A stretch of 64,000 bases of DNA from an uncultured Bacteriovoracaceae bacterium. GTDB lineage: Bacteria; Bdellovibrionota; Bacteriovoracia; Bacteriovoracales; Bacteriovoracaceae. Where the stretch lies: the NCBI GenBank assembly GCA_938017795.1, contig CALIJZ010000027.1, positions 1 through 64,000 on the forward strand, given 5' to 3'. Numbering within the stretch: the stretch's first letter is position 1; every line of letters begins with the position of its first letter. A model generated the notes under the pieces. That model was given only the letters and a program-made list of their open reading frames with translations. It did not search any database and had not been told where the DNA came from. This document shows, piece after piece, positions 8,367 to 17,295 of the stretch. The position numbers were made by a program, and so were the translations under genes.

Positions 8367-9935
8367 CTATGCTTTTTCTTTTAGAACAAGAACTGAGTCT
8401 AATGTTGCTTGATCTTTAAATGGGTTATTAAGACCTAATTTTTTACAAACGGCTTCAATATCACTTACTTTTGACTTTCCATGCATACTTAAGAAGTTTG
8501 CTGCCATAGCAATACTCTTTGCAGTTTGATTATTACTTATTGCATTTGCACTCAGATCGATTGCTCCAGCTGAAGTGTATCCACCAATTTGATGGCCAGA
8601 GAACTCTTCTTTGAATCCATTAGGAGAGTAGGCTACTAACTGCTCTCCACCTGTACTTGCATCTTCAACTCTGTTTGCATAAAAGCCAGCACCAGATACT
8701 GCTGAGTTTGCTGTAGGAGCTCCACCTCGACATGAAGCAGATCCATCAGTTGTAATTTGCATCGTAAAACTTTTACCTTCTTTAACTGCTGCAGCAATAA
8801 TTTTTCCAACTACAAGTGCAGCATCAAATCTCTTATTGTGACCACTTCGATCATTTCCAGCATTTAGTCCATTGTGATAATCATATCCACCAAGAACTAT
8901 TCCTCCTGATCTCGCGTTACCTCTAAGAACTAGTTTGGTAATAGCAGCTTTTTGAAAGTCATTTCCAAATATTCCAGTATACATTGCATCACCAGCTGGG
9001 CTAATTTGAGTAATATCATTTCCAAAGACAGTAGCGTTTGCTTTGTAATATCCACATTCAATAAGAGTTTTTAATTGATCAGAAACTGTTTGTTGTTTAA
9101 AAGATGCTAATCGTCTAGCACTCATTTTCTCTGCAGCTTTTAAAATTTTCTTTGCTTCAGCTTCGTTTAGATTTTGAGCTATAACACCCAAGTCTACTAG
9201 ACCAGCTACTGATGCAGGACTTGAAATTGGTGTAGATGAATATTTATTAATATTTCCTGCAGACCTTGATCTTATCCCATTGACTGTACTGCTTGATCCA
9301 ACAAGCTCTGTTAATTTTCCCGCACCAGCGATTTCTCTTATAAGATTCCCACATGAACTTGGAGTACTCGAATTATCATTTTCAGATCTAGCAATAACAG
9401 ATACAAACTTAAGTTTACCTTTTAGTTCCTCTACATCAATATCGTTGTCTGCAAAAGCTTGCATCAAGCCTTTGTAAAATGAAGAGTCGGTATGGATATC
9501 AGCTCCAAAATCTGAAGAGACTTTCCCCGGAGCTTTGTTAGCATTTATTGCTGGAGAATATCCAAATTTTTCGTACCCAGCATCAGTTAGTTTTGCACCA
9601 CTTTTAGTATAGGGAATAAATGCTCCACCTAGACACGCTCCACCAGCTAATTCTATATGGAAGTTACCAGCAAAAACGTTTGCTGCAGAAGTGTCATTTG
9701 CACCACATTTTTTTTCCATATCCTGTGCATGAACTTTATTTGATAATAAACTTAAAATCCCAGGAAGAGCGAGCATAGAATATCCACTTAGGACACTTAC
9801 TCCCATAAAATCTCGCCTAGAATACATTTTTTCATGATCTCTAATGAAATCAAAATGTTGCTTGTCTTCTTTTCTAAGTCTTTCAAGCTCTTGTTTGATT
9901 AAATGTTTCTCAAGTTTTGTTAATTTTTTACTCAT
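8367..9935 (-). CDS. Tat-exported protein, distantly DUF1501-like
   Basis: The 522-residue protein has a Tat signal: SRRDFMG at 39-45 after an unusually long, charged 38-residue n-region, then a hydrophobic stretch and a VHA-Q cleavage-like site near 70. The mature part is rich in Gly, Ala and Ser. A stretch at 349-356 (GGYDYHNG) followed by RFDAALVVGKIIAAAVKEG recalls the GGxDTH element of DUF1501 proteins, which have an alkaline-phosphatase-like fold. The neighbour at 10603 resembles DUF1588/DUF1585 proteins, which accompany DUF1501 elsewhere. The family link is tentative. Tat export suggests folding or cofactor loading in the cytoplasm. Confidence 0.5.
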   Translation of the reverse strand: MSKKLTKLEKHLIKQELERLRKEDKQHFDFIRDHEKMYSRRDFMGVSVLSGYSMLALPGILSLLSNKVHAQDMEKKCGANDTSAANVFAGNFHIELAGGACLGGAFIPYTKSGAKLTDAGYEKFGYSPAINANKAPGKVSSDFGADIHTDSSFYKGLMQAFADNDIDVEELKGKLKFVSVIARSENDNSSTPSSCGNLIREIAGAGKLTELVGSSSTVNGIRSRSAGNINKYSSTPISSPASVAGLVDLGVIAQNLNEAEAKKILKAAEKMSARRLASFKQQTVSDQLKTLIECGYYKANATVFGNDITQISPAGDAMYTGIFGNDFQKAAITKLVLRGNARSGGIVLGGYDYHNGLNAGNDRSGHNKRFDAALVVGKIIAAAVKEGKSFTMQITTDGSASCRGGAPTANSAVSGAGFYANRVEDASTGGEQLVAYSPNGFKEEFSGHQIGGYTSAGAIDLSANAISNNQTAKSIAMAANFLSMHGKSKVSDIEAVCKKLGLNNPFKDQATLDSVLVLKEKA

Positions 9936-9954
9936 AACGTTCTCCGAAGTTTTT

Positions 9955-10590
9955 TTATAACATCCAAATTGGTAAACTAGATAAAGTACCTAGGCATGTT
10001 GAAAAAACTATTTTATTTAATTTGGCTGTATTATTCCCTGCACCTGAATTAATATCATTAATTGAAACTAGAAATTCTTTAATTGCTTCATCTTGAAAAG
10101 CAACTGTTTCTCGTCCCCAGAAATTTCGAACAAAACCTTCTGCTATCGCTTGAGGGACAATTGAGTTTGCACTCAAACCAGGAACAATTTCTTGATATTT
10201 AGCAGGTGTGTTTTTTAGTTCATTACAATATTGAGCTGCTAGTAATGCGACTGCTTTTTGAGCTGAAGCATTATACTTTTTTAACTCATTAGCATTAGGC
10301 AGAGATGACTTTAATTCCTCAAAAGCGGCTTGGATATTAGTATTTGTACTTTCAATACCGGTTAAATTACTCATTGTTTGATTTAATGAAGTATAAGTTT
10401 TCATTCCAACACTTGAAATAAATCTATCTGGGTCATGAACACCACCAATCTCTGGTAGAGTAGTGGTTGTCGATGAAGTTGTTGAGTTATCAACGACTTC
10501 TTGTAGGTCAGATTTTCCTTGTACCCCTCTAACCTTGCCCAAACATGACATAAGCAGAAATACTAAGATTGAGTTTGATAATATCTTCAT
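9955..10590 (-). CDS. Lipoprotein with Thr-rich linker
   Basis: The 211-residue protein has a lipoprotein signal with LLMSC (Cys16), then a Ser/Thr-rich linker at residues 36-44 and a helical C-terminal domain. I recognise no family. It sits between the DUF1588/1585-like gene (12 bases upstream) and the Tat protein gene (19 bases downstream), so it is part of the same operon and probably of the same assembly. Low-complexity Thr linkers of this kind recur in several other exported proteins in the window. Confidence 0.6.
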   Translation of the reverse strand: MKILSNSILVFLLMSCLGKVRGVQGKSDLQEVVDNSTTSSTTTTLPEIGGVHDPDRFISSVGMKTYTSLNQTMSNLTGIESTNTNIQAAFEELKSSLPNANELKKYNASAQKAVALLAAQYCNELKNTPAKYQEIVPGLSANSIVPQAIAEGFVRNFWGRETVAFQDEAIKEFLVSINDINSGAGNNTAKLNKIVFSTCLGTLSSLPIWML

Positions 10591-10602
10591 ATATAAATTC
10601 CT

Positions 10603-11742
10603 TTACTCTTCGTAACAAGTTACTGTTGCAGCCATGTTTTGAAATAATTTCTTCATATTATAATTACTGTTACTAAAAAGAACTCCTAGCTTTGAAACAA
10701 TCTCTCTTTCTGATGCACTTGCTGGTTTGTGCAGACAAATCTTTTCAAATACTTTTTGACTCATACATTCGGAGAAAATCTTTGAGTTTGTTAATGACTT
10801 ACCTAAAGACTTCAAACCATTACCAGAAAGGTTGCCAGAAAATCCAAAAGTTGCTGTTGCACCTTGAGCATAATAATTAATCCAAGAATTATTTTTTGTT
10901 TCGAAACCATTGGGGTTATTGTTTGGATTAATATTATATTTTTCATGGACACTATTTGCAGTATATTTAAGTTGATTGTCATCAAAGGAATAATTTGCAA
11001 AGGCTCCTCTCATTGCATCCATACGACCATGACAAAACATACAATATGTTTTGTGTAAATTCGGTTGAGAAGGATTAGGATTGGCAAAAACATCTCGTCC
11101 GATTCTTTGACTTGGACTTGTACTATCACCAGTCTTTTCCATTTCTGAACAAAACAAGTGATTGTTGATAAATTTTATTGCAGCTCTATTTGTTCCAGCT
11201 TCAAGAAAGTTCTGTGCAAAGCCTCTTGTTGTAAAAATCCCCGCTGTTGCAGCTGGGTCTATTCCATACGTACTAGATATAGTATCTGGTACTAATTTAG
11301 TAGCTAAGTCAGTATTACTTGTTTCAGCTCTAGTATAATGAGTATTATTATTTACTGCAATGGCCGGCATTCCTTCAACTTTATATAATAGATCGGCTGA
11401 GAAGATTTTATTAAATGGTTCATCATCTCTAATCATTCCTATTAAAGTAGCTGAGGCATCAGTTAGTTCACCTTCGATACTTCCTGCATTTTCAGGGTCG
11501 AAAAATCTTTTTGACCATTCTAAAAGTGTAATATTATAAAAAGAATTAACTTTTGTTGCTTCAATCGCAGCAGATGTTTTATCACCTTGATCTAAAAAGG
11601 TTTTCATCTTTTGAATGACTGGATCATTAACTCTAGTCTGAGCTCCAGTTAACCTTTCATACATTTCAAGAGCAACTTGTAAGTTTGTAAGACTGTATGC
11701 AGATGGAGCTAAAGTTAAAAATAGGGCTAAAATAAATTTCAT
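10603..11742 (-). CDS. Exported monohaem protein of DUF1588/DUF1585 type
   Basis: Starting at ATG 11742 (AGAGGA about 7 bases upstream) gives 379 residues with a Sec signal ending near SAYS-L. An upstream in-frame TTG at 11778 is less likely. Residues 170-200 (FTTRGFAQNFLEAGTNRAA) resemble the DUF1592/1588 region. A haem-c motif CMFCH at 234-238 is followed by GRMDAMRGAFANY, like the CxxCHxxiDPxGfafE pattern of DUF1588. The end (LKSLGKSLTNSKIFSECM) matches the DUF1585 pattern. Such proteins are abundant in planctomycetes and myxobacteria, with poorly known function. Confidence 0.6.
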   Translation of the reverse strand: MKFILALFLTLAPSAYSLTNLQVALEMYERLTGAQTRVNDPVIQKMKTFLDQGDKTSAAIEATKVNSFYNITLLEWSKRFFDPENAGSIEGELTDASATLIGMIRDDEPFNKIFSADLLYKVEGMPAIAVNNNTHYTRAETSNTDLATKLVPDTISSTYGIDPAATAGIFTTRGFAQNFLEAGTNRAAIKFINNHLFCSEMEKTGDSTSPSQRIGRDVFANPNPSQPNLHKTYCMFCHGRMDAMRGAFANYSFDDNQLKYTANSVHEKYNINPNNNPNGFETKNNSWINYYAQGATATFGFSGNLSGNGLKSLGKSLTNSKIFSECMSQKVFEKICLHKPASASEREIVSKLGVLFSNSNYNMKKLFQNMAATVTCYEE

Positions 11743-11888
11743 AAATTTCCTCTTAGGAATAATTTTATCACTTAACAATTTCTCATCGGATTAAAGTAAA
11801 AAAACTTAAGTAATTTTAACTAATTAGAATTTTTCTTTCTCGAGTTTGATGACAACTTTTCTAGGCAAAGATAAATAGAAAACTAAAA

Positions 11889-11910
11889 TTGGCACTAAAT
11901 TTGTTGGCAC
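11889..11910 (+). promoter_or_regulatory. Tandem TTGGCAC motifs, possible sigma-54-type site
   Basis: Two TTGGCAC copies begin at 11889 and 11904, with a variant TTGGCAT at 11931. The first has the sigma-54 spacing: ten bases after its GG is TTTGTT, one base off the -12 TTGC. It lies upstream of the three-haem lipoprotein gene. The sigma-54 reading is a hypothesis; a repressor or activator binding to the repeats is equally possible. Confidence 0.3.
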
Positions 11911-11940
11911 TAATTATAAGGCAATAAACCTTGGCATTGT

Positions 11941-11957
11941 CCGAGTGCTAAACTCGG
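11941..11957 (+). repeat. Short inverted repeat upstream of the trihaem lipoprotein gene
   Basis: CCGAGT and ACTCGG are perfect inverted arms separated by GCTAA. It lies just downstream of the TTGGCAC motifs and upstream of the start at 12018, so it could be an operator or a 5' leader hairpin. There is no T tract. Confidence 0.4.
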
Positions 11958-12017
11958 CGATTGAGAGTAAATGATCACATGATAGATAATAGTCTGTTTT
12001 GTCGTATAATTTTATCA

Positions 12018-13172
12018 ATGAAGTTTTTTATACTATTCGTCCTTATTTTTTCTTGTAAACCAATTAGAAATTCATCTCAAGAGTATGATCGAGATATTTC
12101 CGGAGGAATTGATATAGAAGAAAGTAGTGAGTTCTTAGCAGCTAAAGGACTAATCGATTCTAGGTGTGTTAGTTGTCATGATAATTACCACAGTGCTTGG
12201 AAGAACTTATCAGAGCAAGGTTTCATCAAATCTGGTTATGTTATAGCTGGGGATCCAGAGAAGTCTAAGATTTATCAAAGTCTTTTCAGTGGTGGAATTA
12301 ATGTCGTAAGTAGCTTAATGCCTAAAAATGATAATGAATTTACTGAAGATGAGAAAAAAGTCATTGCTGATTGGATTAATTCAATTAATAAAGAGCCAAC
12401 AACATCAACATCTAGGCCAACATCAACAACAAAACCCAATGTTATTTCTCCAGTTAATGGAACGGATGAGTTTAAAAGATTTTATAATCTAGTAGAGCGA
12501 AAATGTATTTGGTGCCATGATACAAATGATAAATATGTAACGAGTCCTAACTTTAGATTAACTACTTCTGCACAATGGTTAGAAGCCGTTTCTCTATCTG
12601 ATGGGCAAGTATTAATTGCTGATGGAGATAAAGAAGGATCAAGGTTTCTTGAAACTATTGAAGATGGAACGATGCCGCCAGATAATCTTCCTCAATTGAC
12701 TGCAAATGAAATTAAAGTTGTTGAAGCCTTTATAGAAAGTGCTAGTGTCACAACATCAACTTCGACAACAACTACTCGAGCATCTGATACTACAACAACT
12801 ACTCAGCCAGGTGATACGACTACGACCACTAGAGCAAATAATACTCGTTGGATTGCAGCACGAGGAGTTTTAAACAATCATTGTACAGGATGTCATCATG
12901 CTACAAGTAATAACTTTAGGACTGCTGGCTTTCAAAATGGTGAAGGTTTACTAGGGAATATGACAGAAGAAGATTTTTTAAATTTAGAGAACAATGAAAA
13001 TTTCATTAATAAAGACAACCCAGTACAATCAATCTTTTACCAACGTACCAAAATAACTGGAAAGACTCCTGCAAATAATACAAATATGCCTAGAGTGGGT
13101 GGGGCTTCTGATGGTTCTGATTTATCTGCAGCTGAAGGGAAGATACTTTTAGACTGGATAGAAGGACTTTAA
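12018..13172 (+). CDS. Trihaem c-type cytochrome lipoprotein with Thr-rich linkers
   Basis: The ATG at 12018 gives 384 residues and places a lipobox (IFSC, Cys13) directly after the signal. TTG 11961 and ATG 11979 would bury it. Three haem-c motifs are visible: CVSCH (50-54), CIWCH (163-167) and CTGCH (289-293). Each is followed by a Met-Pro that could be the distal ligand (SLMPKN, GTMPPD, TNMPRV). The three domains are joined by Thr/Ser-rich linkers near 127-140 and 244-276. It is probably anchored at the inner face of the outer membrane, feeding or draining electrons for the neighbouring barrel protein. Confidence 0.8.
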   Translation: MKFFILFVLIFSCKPIRNSSQEYDRDISGGIDIEESSEFLAAKGLIDSRCVSCHDNYHSAWKNLSEQGFIKSGYVIAGDPEKSKIYQSLFSGGINVVSSLMPKNDNEFTEDEKKVIADWINSINKEPTTSTSRPTSTTKPNVISPVNGTDEFKRFYNLVERKCIWCHDTNDKYVTSPNFRLTTSAQWLEAVSLSDGQVLIADGDKEGSRFLETIEDGTMPPDNLPQLTANEIKVVEAFIESASVTTSTSTTTTRASDTTTTTQPGDTTTTTRANNTRWIAARGVLNNHCTGCHHATSNNFRTAGFQNGEGLLGNMTEEDFLNLENNENFINKDNPVQSIFYQRTKITGKTPANNTNMPRVGGASDGSDLSAAEGKILLDWIEGL

Positions 13173-13219
13173 TTAATCTTTCTTTACAGACCTCATGAAC
13201 ATTCGAAATAATATAGATA

Positions 13220-14398
13220 GTGCTAAAGCTATTCAGTATACTTATTTTATTTACCACCTCAAGTGCGTATTCGTATGCGAATTTTATCGGCTATGGATAT
13301 GGTAGTTGTTTAACATGTCATTATAATGCATTTGGAAATGGCCCACTTAATGATTACGGTCGAGCGTTAGGTGCCACGATGGTTGCAGGAAGATTATTTA
13401 CTTCTAGTTCGACTGATGAAGAAAAGCTGGCATCACGATCTGGATTCTTTTTTAATACTCCGAAACAAACTTGGTTAAGACCATCAATTGATTATAGAGG
13501 AATATATCTTCCTGGAAGTGGAGGAAGTGAGTCCCGTTATCTCCATATGCAGACGGATTTAAATGTTGTTGTGAAGTTTCTTAATGATAGACTTTGGGTC
13601 TCCAACACCATTGGGCTCGCTCCAGTTGCACCAGGACCAGGAGTTGAAGTCGGAGAGCAGACTTTGTATTCCCGAGAAAGTTATATTGCTTATGCTGTTG
13701 GTGAAAAACATCGATTGTATCTTGGAAAGACTGATCCTTTATATGGATTACGTATTCCTGATCATACTGTAACAGCAAAGCGCGGGATTGGGCTGGCTGA
13801 AAATGATCAAACAGTTGGACTTACTTATCACTGGTACTCCGGTAAAATTGAAGGAGGGTTTCAAGCTTTTCTTGGAGATGTTTTAGTAAATGATTCTGGG
13901 AACTTTGTAGGTGCTTCATCAAAGCATGAGTTCGCCTTATCTGAAAAAGCAAGAATTGGAGCATCAGTTTATTATGGAACTCATGAGATCTCGACAAAGC
14001 TTATGGCATCAATTCATTCCAAACTCGGATTTAGAAAAGGATCAAGCTTATTAGCAGAATTTGGAATGATGATCAAAACAGATAGTTTAACTGGTGGGGC
14101 AACCGAAGATACAAAACTAATGTATGGATTTTTACAAAATCAAATAAGTCTATTTCGTGGGTTTAATTTATTGCAAACGTTTGATTACGGAAATAGCACT
14201 TTAACAAACAGCACTGATCCTACATCTGGTCTTCCTGGTTCTAACTGGCAAATCTTGTTAGGGTTTCAATACTTTCCTATGCAACGTTTAGAAATGCGAG
14301 CTGAAATTGGTTTAGCGAGACGCTATGGGGAAAAAGAGCAAAGTAGTAATAGAAAGGATAGTAAGCAAATACTCTTACAGACACATATATGGTTATAA
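13220..14398 (+). CDS. Outer-membrane beta-barrel with N-terminal haem-c motif
   Basis: The 392-residue protein has a Sec signal (about 1-20) and then, only 10 residues into the mature part, a single haem motif CLTCH at 30-34. The remainder is a succession of amphipathic beta strands (alternating aromatic, Gly and polar residues) ending in the aromatic/hydrophobic THIWL, as in outer-membrane porins. The gene starts with GTG 48 bases after the trihaem gene and overlaps the following barrel gene by 10 bases. A porin with its own haem peptide beside a trihaem lipoprotein suggests electron transfer at or across the outer membrane; this is inference. Confidence 0.65.
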   Translation: MLKLFSILILFTTSSAYSYANFIGYGYGSCLTCHYNAFGNGPLNDYGRALGATMVAGRLFTSSSTDEEKLASRSGFFFNTPKQTWLRPSIDYRGIYLPGSGGSESRYLHMQTDLNVVVKFLNDRLWVSNTIGLAPVAPGPGVEVGEQTLYSRESYIAYAVGEKHRLYLGKTDPLYGLRIPDHTVTAKRGIGLAENDQTVGLTYHWYSGKIEGGFQAFLGDVLVNDSGNFVGASSKHEFALSEKARIGASVYYGTHEISTKLMASIHSKLGFRKGSSLLAEFGMMIKTDSLTGGATEDTKLMYGFLQNQISLFRGFNLLQTFDYGNSTLTNSTDPTSGLPGSNWQILLGFQYFPMQRLEMRAEIGLARRYGEKEQSSNRKDSKQILLQTHIWL

Positions 14399-15600
14399 GG
14401 TTTTTTATTCTATTCTTATTTTTTTCTTTTCAAGCCAGTGCTGGAATTGAAAAAATTTATGAAGTTAAAAAGAAAATCACTCTTACTTATCAAGAGCATG
14501 AACTTTATCGACCTGAATTAGAGATTAAAAATTACGTTCAACATGTTCAACAATATGGTGATAGTTTTGAATTCTCAGAGTTTCAATTAAAGCTCTGGTA
14601 TTTTCTTGGGAAAATAGAAGCTTATATATATTTGAAAAAAAGAAAAAGAGAAAACTTACTTATCTCAAGGAATGCTTTTTATCTTTGCAAGTATTTTGGG
14701 TATGAAGAAAATAATTCAAATAAGTTTCTAAGACTTCTAGGTGTGAAAGGGAAGAATTTAAGTTTTTCTAAAAAAAATAAGACTCGACAAGAAAAACTAG
14801 AAGAAGAAGATAGTTATACCTATCAAAAAGATACATCTATAGATGAAGCCATGGACGCTTCACTTAGTTGGGAAGAAGAGGGTGGAGATATATATTCAGA
14901 TCAAGATGAATCGGAACAAGAGGTTGAAGAAGTTCCAGTAGAAGATGATGCTATTGATGATTTAGGTTCAGACTGGGATGCCTCAGGAGATGATATCGAA
15001 TTGCCCGATGATGGCGATGATGAAGATATTAGCGATAGGTTAGAAGACAATGATGAAACTGAAAAAGTTGGTAAGCTTGAGAAAAAATTTGCTTTTGGCT
15101 ATAGCTATATAACTTGGCAGGAACTCATTAGTCTCGTTAATGCTGGGGGTAGTAATAGTTCAGCTGTTTTAAATTTCAGAGGTCACTCTTTAGGAATTAA
15201 TTTTGAATTTTTAGATATTGGGCGTTTTCATTTCCATACTCATGCACACTTTATTTATGGAGTTAGTAATACTGAAACAGAAGCAAATGCATTATTTTAT
15301 TTTCTTGAAGCCAATACTCCTTCTATCGGAGGAACTTTCGGCCTTGGATTAAAGTTTGATATTGAAAAAAATAAGCTCAGTGTAGGACTAGGAGTTGATG
15401 CTTTATATAGACAAACTGCTTTTGAGTCTTTAGGTGATCCTGCATTGAATACATTCAGTACTGATAGAGAAACATTTTTAGGCATTTCTCCTTATCTTGA
15501 TTTTGAAAGTCGTTTTGGTCGTTTTGGATTTTTTACAAGGACTGGATATGCTGATCAAAGCCTTTATTGGCAATTAGGTATGCATTTATACGTTTTCTAA
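14389..15600 (+). CDS. Exported protein with acidic linker and beta-barrel-like C-terminus
   Basis: The 403-residue protein has a signal peptide (about 1-18, cleavage near ASA-G), a charged helical N-terminal region, a very acidic segment (about 125-225, rich in Asp, Glu, Ser and Gly), and a beta-strand-rich C-terminal region ending in HLYVF, a typical outer-membrane barrel terminus. No haem motif is present. It overlaps the upstream porin-cytochrome gene by 10 bases, so the two are co-translated and likely work together. The acidic segment could bind Ca2+ or act as a periplasmic spacer. Confidence 0.6.
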   Translation: MVIRFFILFLFFSFQASAGIEKIYEVKKKITLTYQEHELYRPELEIKNYVQHVQQYGDSFEFSEFQLKLWYFLGKIEAYIYLKKRKRENLLISRNAFYLCKYFGYEENNSNKFLRLLGVKGKNLSFSKKNKTRQEKLEEEDSYTYQKDTSIDEAMDASLSWEEEGGDIYSDQDESEQEVEEVPVEDDAIDDLGSDWDASGDDIELPDDGDDEDISDRLEDNDETEKVGKLEKKFAFGYSYITWQELISLVNAGGSNSSAVLNFRGHSLGINFEFLDIGRFHFHTHAHFIYGVSNTETEANALFYFLEANTPSIGGTFGLGLKFDIEKNKLSVGLGVDALYRQTAFESLGDPALNTFSTDRETFLGISPYLDFESRFGRFGFFTRTGYADQSLYWQLGMHLYVF

Positions 15601-16073
15601 AAAAACTTCCTCGCTCCGAAAAAAATAATAATATACATTGGAATTAATAATAATAGAATAATTGCCCAGACAGTTGAATATGAGAATGCTTCAATGGCCG
15701 TTAGAACACTAAATACTATTCCTAAAAGAGCTGTTCCGGACTTTACGAAGTCTATTCCCCATTTTTTTTCTTTATAAAAAAGAAAGTAAAAAATTAGAGC
15801 AATTAACAAATATACAATGATGAAAAAGTTTAAAGATAGTATTGCTAATTTGAGAAATTCAAGTTTTGAAGTATCAGGGAGATTTTGAATTCTACTAATA
15901 TTATCGACCCATGAGTATTCAGTTAAAAAAGCATTGAAGTTTTCTGGAATAAGAACAATAGTTTTAATAAAAACAATAAATAGAATATCACCAAGTAAGC
16001 ATCCTAAAATACTAAATAATTTGAAGGATTTCTTATTAAATTTATTAAGTATTGAAGATAAAATACTTTTCAT
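15597..16073 (-). CDS. Small polytopic membrane protein
   Basis: The 158-residue protein has four hydrophobic helices (about 20-42, 72-92, 105-125 and 130-152) and a basic C-terminus (GARKFF). I recognise no family. It is convergent with, and overlaps by four bases, the barrel gene to its left. It is divergent from the exchanger gene to its right with only about 55 bases between. Confidence 0.55.
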   Translation of the reverse strand: MKSILSSILNKFNKKSFKLFSILGCLLGDILFIVFIKTIVLIPENFNAFLTEYSWVDNISRIQNLPDTSKLEFLKLAILSLNFFIIVYLLIALIFYFLFYKEKKWGIDFVKSGTALLGIVFSVLTAIEAFSYSTVWAIILLLLIPMYIIIFFGARKFF

Positions 16074-16129
16074 AGATAATAAATTATACTTATTACTTAA
16101 TTGTGTCGAGTTAATATTTAAGGAGTCAT

Positions 16130-17050
16130 GTGAATCATTTTCTCATTTTTGTTGTGTCTCTTATTGGGCTTTTATTAAGTTCTAATTTTGTTTTAGAAAG
16201 TTCTGAAAAAATCGGGAAGAAACTAGGTTTTTCTCCATTAACTATAGGCATTTTCTTTATTGGGTTTGGTACATCTCTGCCTGAATTAATTGTTTCTCAT
16301 CTTGCTTGCTTAGAGGGCAGACAAGCAATATCTCTAGGAAATATACTCGGTTCAAATATTTCAAATACAGCTCTTATTTTAGGGATAGCTGCTTTAGTTC
16401 AAAATGTTAATTTAAAAGGAGATATTCAATTTAAACAAATTGTTTTCCATCTCTTTATAACACTTATGCTTGCTGGATTTTATTTTTTCTTTAAAACATT
16501 TAATCCAATAACTGGAACAATCTTTTTAGTCTGCTTTGTTCTTTATATGTGGAAAATTATTTTTGCAGATTCTGGAGTTGTGGAGGAAGTTGAGTTCAAT
16601 AGTGACGAGAATATGATTAAAGCAGGTGGTGTTTTATTCATTGGGCTAGTCTTAATGTTTGTTTCTGGAAAGTATTTGGTAAGTTCTATTTCGGATTTGG
16701 GGAGACTATTAGGAATTTCGGATTATATTATCTCAGCAATTGTTCTGGCGTTTGGAACTTCTGCCCCAGAGCTTTTTACAACTATTATTGCAACAATAAA
16801 GAATAAAGATGTAAATTTAATCCTAGGTAATATCTTAGGATCAAATGTTTTCAACCTTTGCTTAGTATTAGGAACAACATCTTTTTATAAGTATAATATT
16901 ACTCAGCCTTTGGACTTTGAAATAGGTGTTTTGGTGATTATGAGCTTATATATCTTGACCATGAACTTTTTTAAGGGGCACCTTGCAAGAAAATCAGGTC
17001 TTGTCCTTGTAGCTATCTATGGATATTCAATATTTCATTGGTTGAGTTAA
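16130..17050 (+). CDS. Ca2+/Na+ antiporter of the CaCA superfamily
   Basis: The 306-residue inner-membrane protein has the two inverted alpha repeats of YrbG-type exchangers: GFGTSLPELIVS with GNILGSNISNTALILG, and AFGTSAPELFTT with GNILGSNVFNLCLVLG. The acidic residues (Glu in PEL) are the cation ligands of the family. Ten hydrophobic helices are expected and visible. It starts with GTG at 16130; AGGAG at 16121-16125 supports this start. Ion specificity cannot be read from the sequence. Confidence 0.88.
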   Translation: MNHFLIFVVSLIGLLLSSNFVLESSEKIGKKLGFSPLTIGIFFIGFGTSLPELIVSHLACLEGRQAISLGNILGSNISNTALILGIAALVQNVNLKGDIQFKQIVFHLFITLMLAGFYFFFKTFNPITGTIFLVCFVLYMWKIIFADSGVVEEVEFNSDENMIKAGGVLFIGLVLMFVSGKYLVSSISDLGRLLGISDYIISAIVLAFGTSAPELFTTIIATIKNKDVNLILGNILGSNVFNLCLVLGTTSFYKYNITQPLDFEIGVLVIMSLYILTMNFFKGHLARKSGLVLVAIYGYSIFHWLS

Positions 17051-17053
17051 TTT

Positions 17054-17194
17054 TTACGCGGCTTTATTAGAGTCTTTAGGATCCTCGCTTTTTTTTACGG
17101 GTAGCTTAATGACTTGGGGTTTAGATTGCTTATTTCTTAAGTTGAAAATCAAAAATACTGGTAAAAGTAATATTAAAAAATATACATAGTTCAT
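17054..17194 (-). CDS. Small single-helix membrane protein (46 aa)
   Basis: A short ORF starting ATG at 17194 encodes one hydrophobic helix (about residues 3-18) followed by a basic and then acidic, soluble tail ending in NKAA. Codon use and composition look like a real small membrane protein, but there is no clear Shine-Dalgarno and no recognised family. It fills the gap between the exchanger gene (three bases away, convergent) and the divergent IMP dehydrogenase gene. Confidence 0.45.
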   Translation of the reverse strand: MNYVYFLILLLPVFLIFNLRNKQSKPQVIKLPVKKSEDPKDSNKAA

Positions 17195-17295
17195 ATAAGG
17201 ACTTTTTCGGACATTTGAGATGAAAAAATTACCTTCTTTGTAAAAAGGAGTATTTTTCCTATTTTAAAAACAATCTATTTTTGTTAGGTAATATT

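Noticed and set aside
11743-11888. Possible promoter of the minus-strand haem-protein operon
   Set aside because: TTGTCA occurs on the minus strand but no -10 lies at a suitable distance.
12408-12837. ACA/ACT-rich tract in the trihaem gene as a DNA repeat
   Set aside because: The codons vary without a fixed repeat unit, so it is a protein-level Thr linker and not a satellite.
17195-17295. Possible guanine riboswitch before guaB
   Set aside because: Only 100 bases, no conserved purine-riboswitch core or stable paired elements seen.
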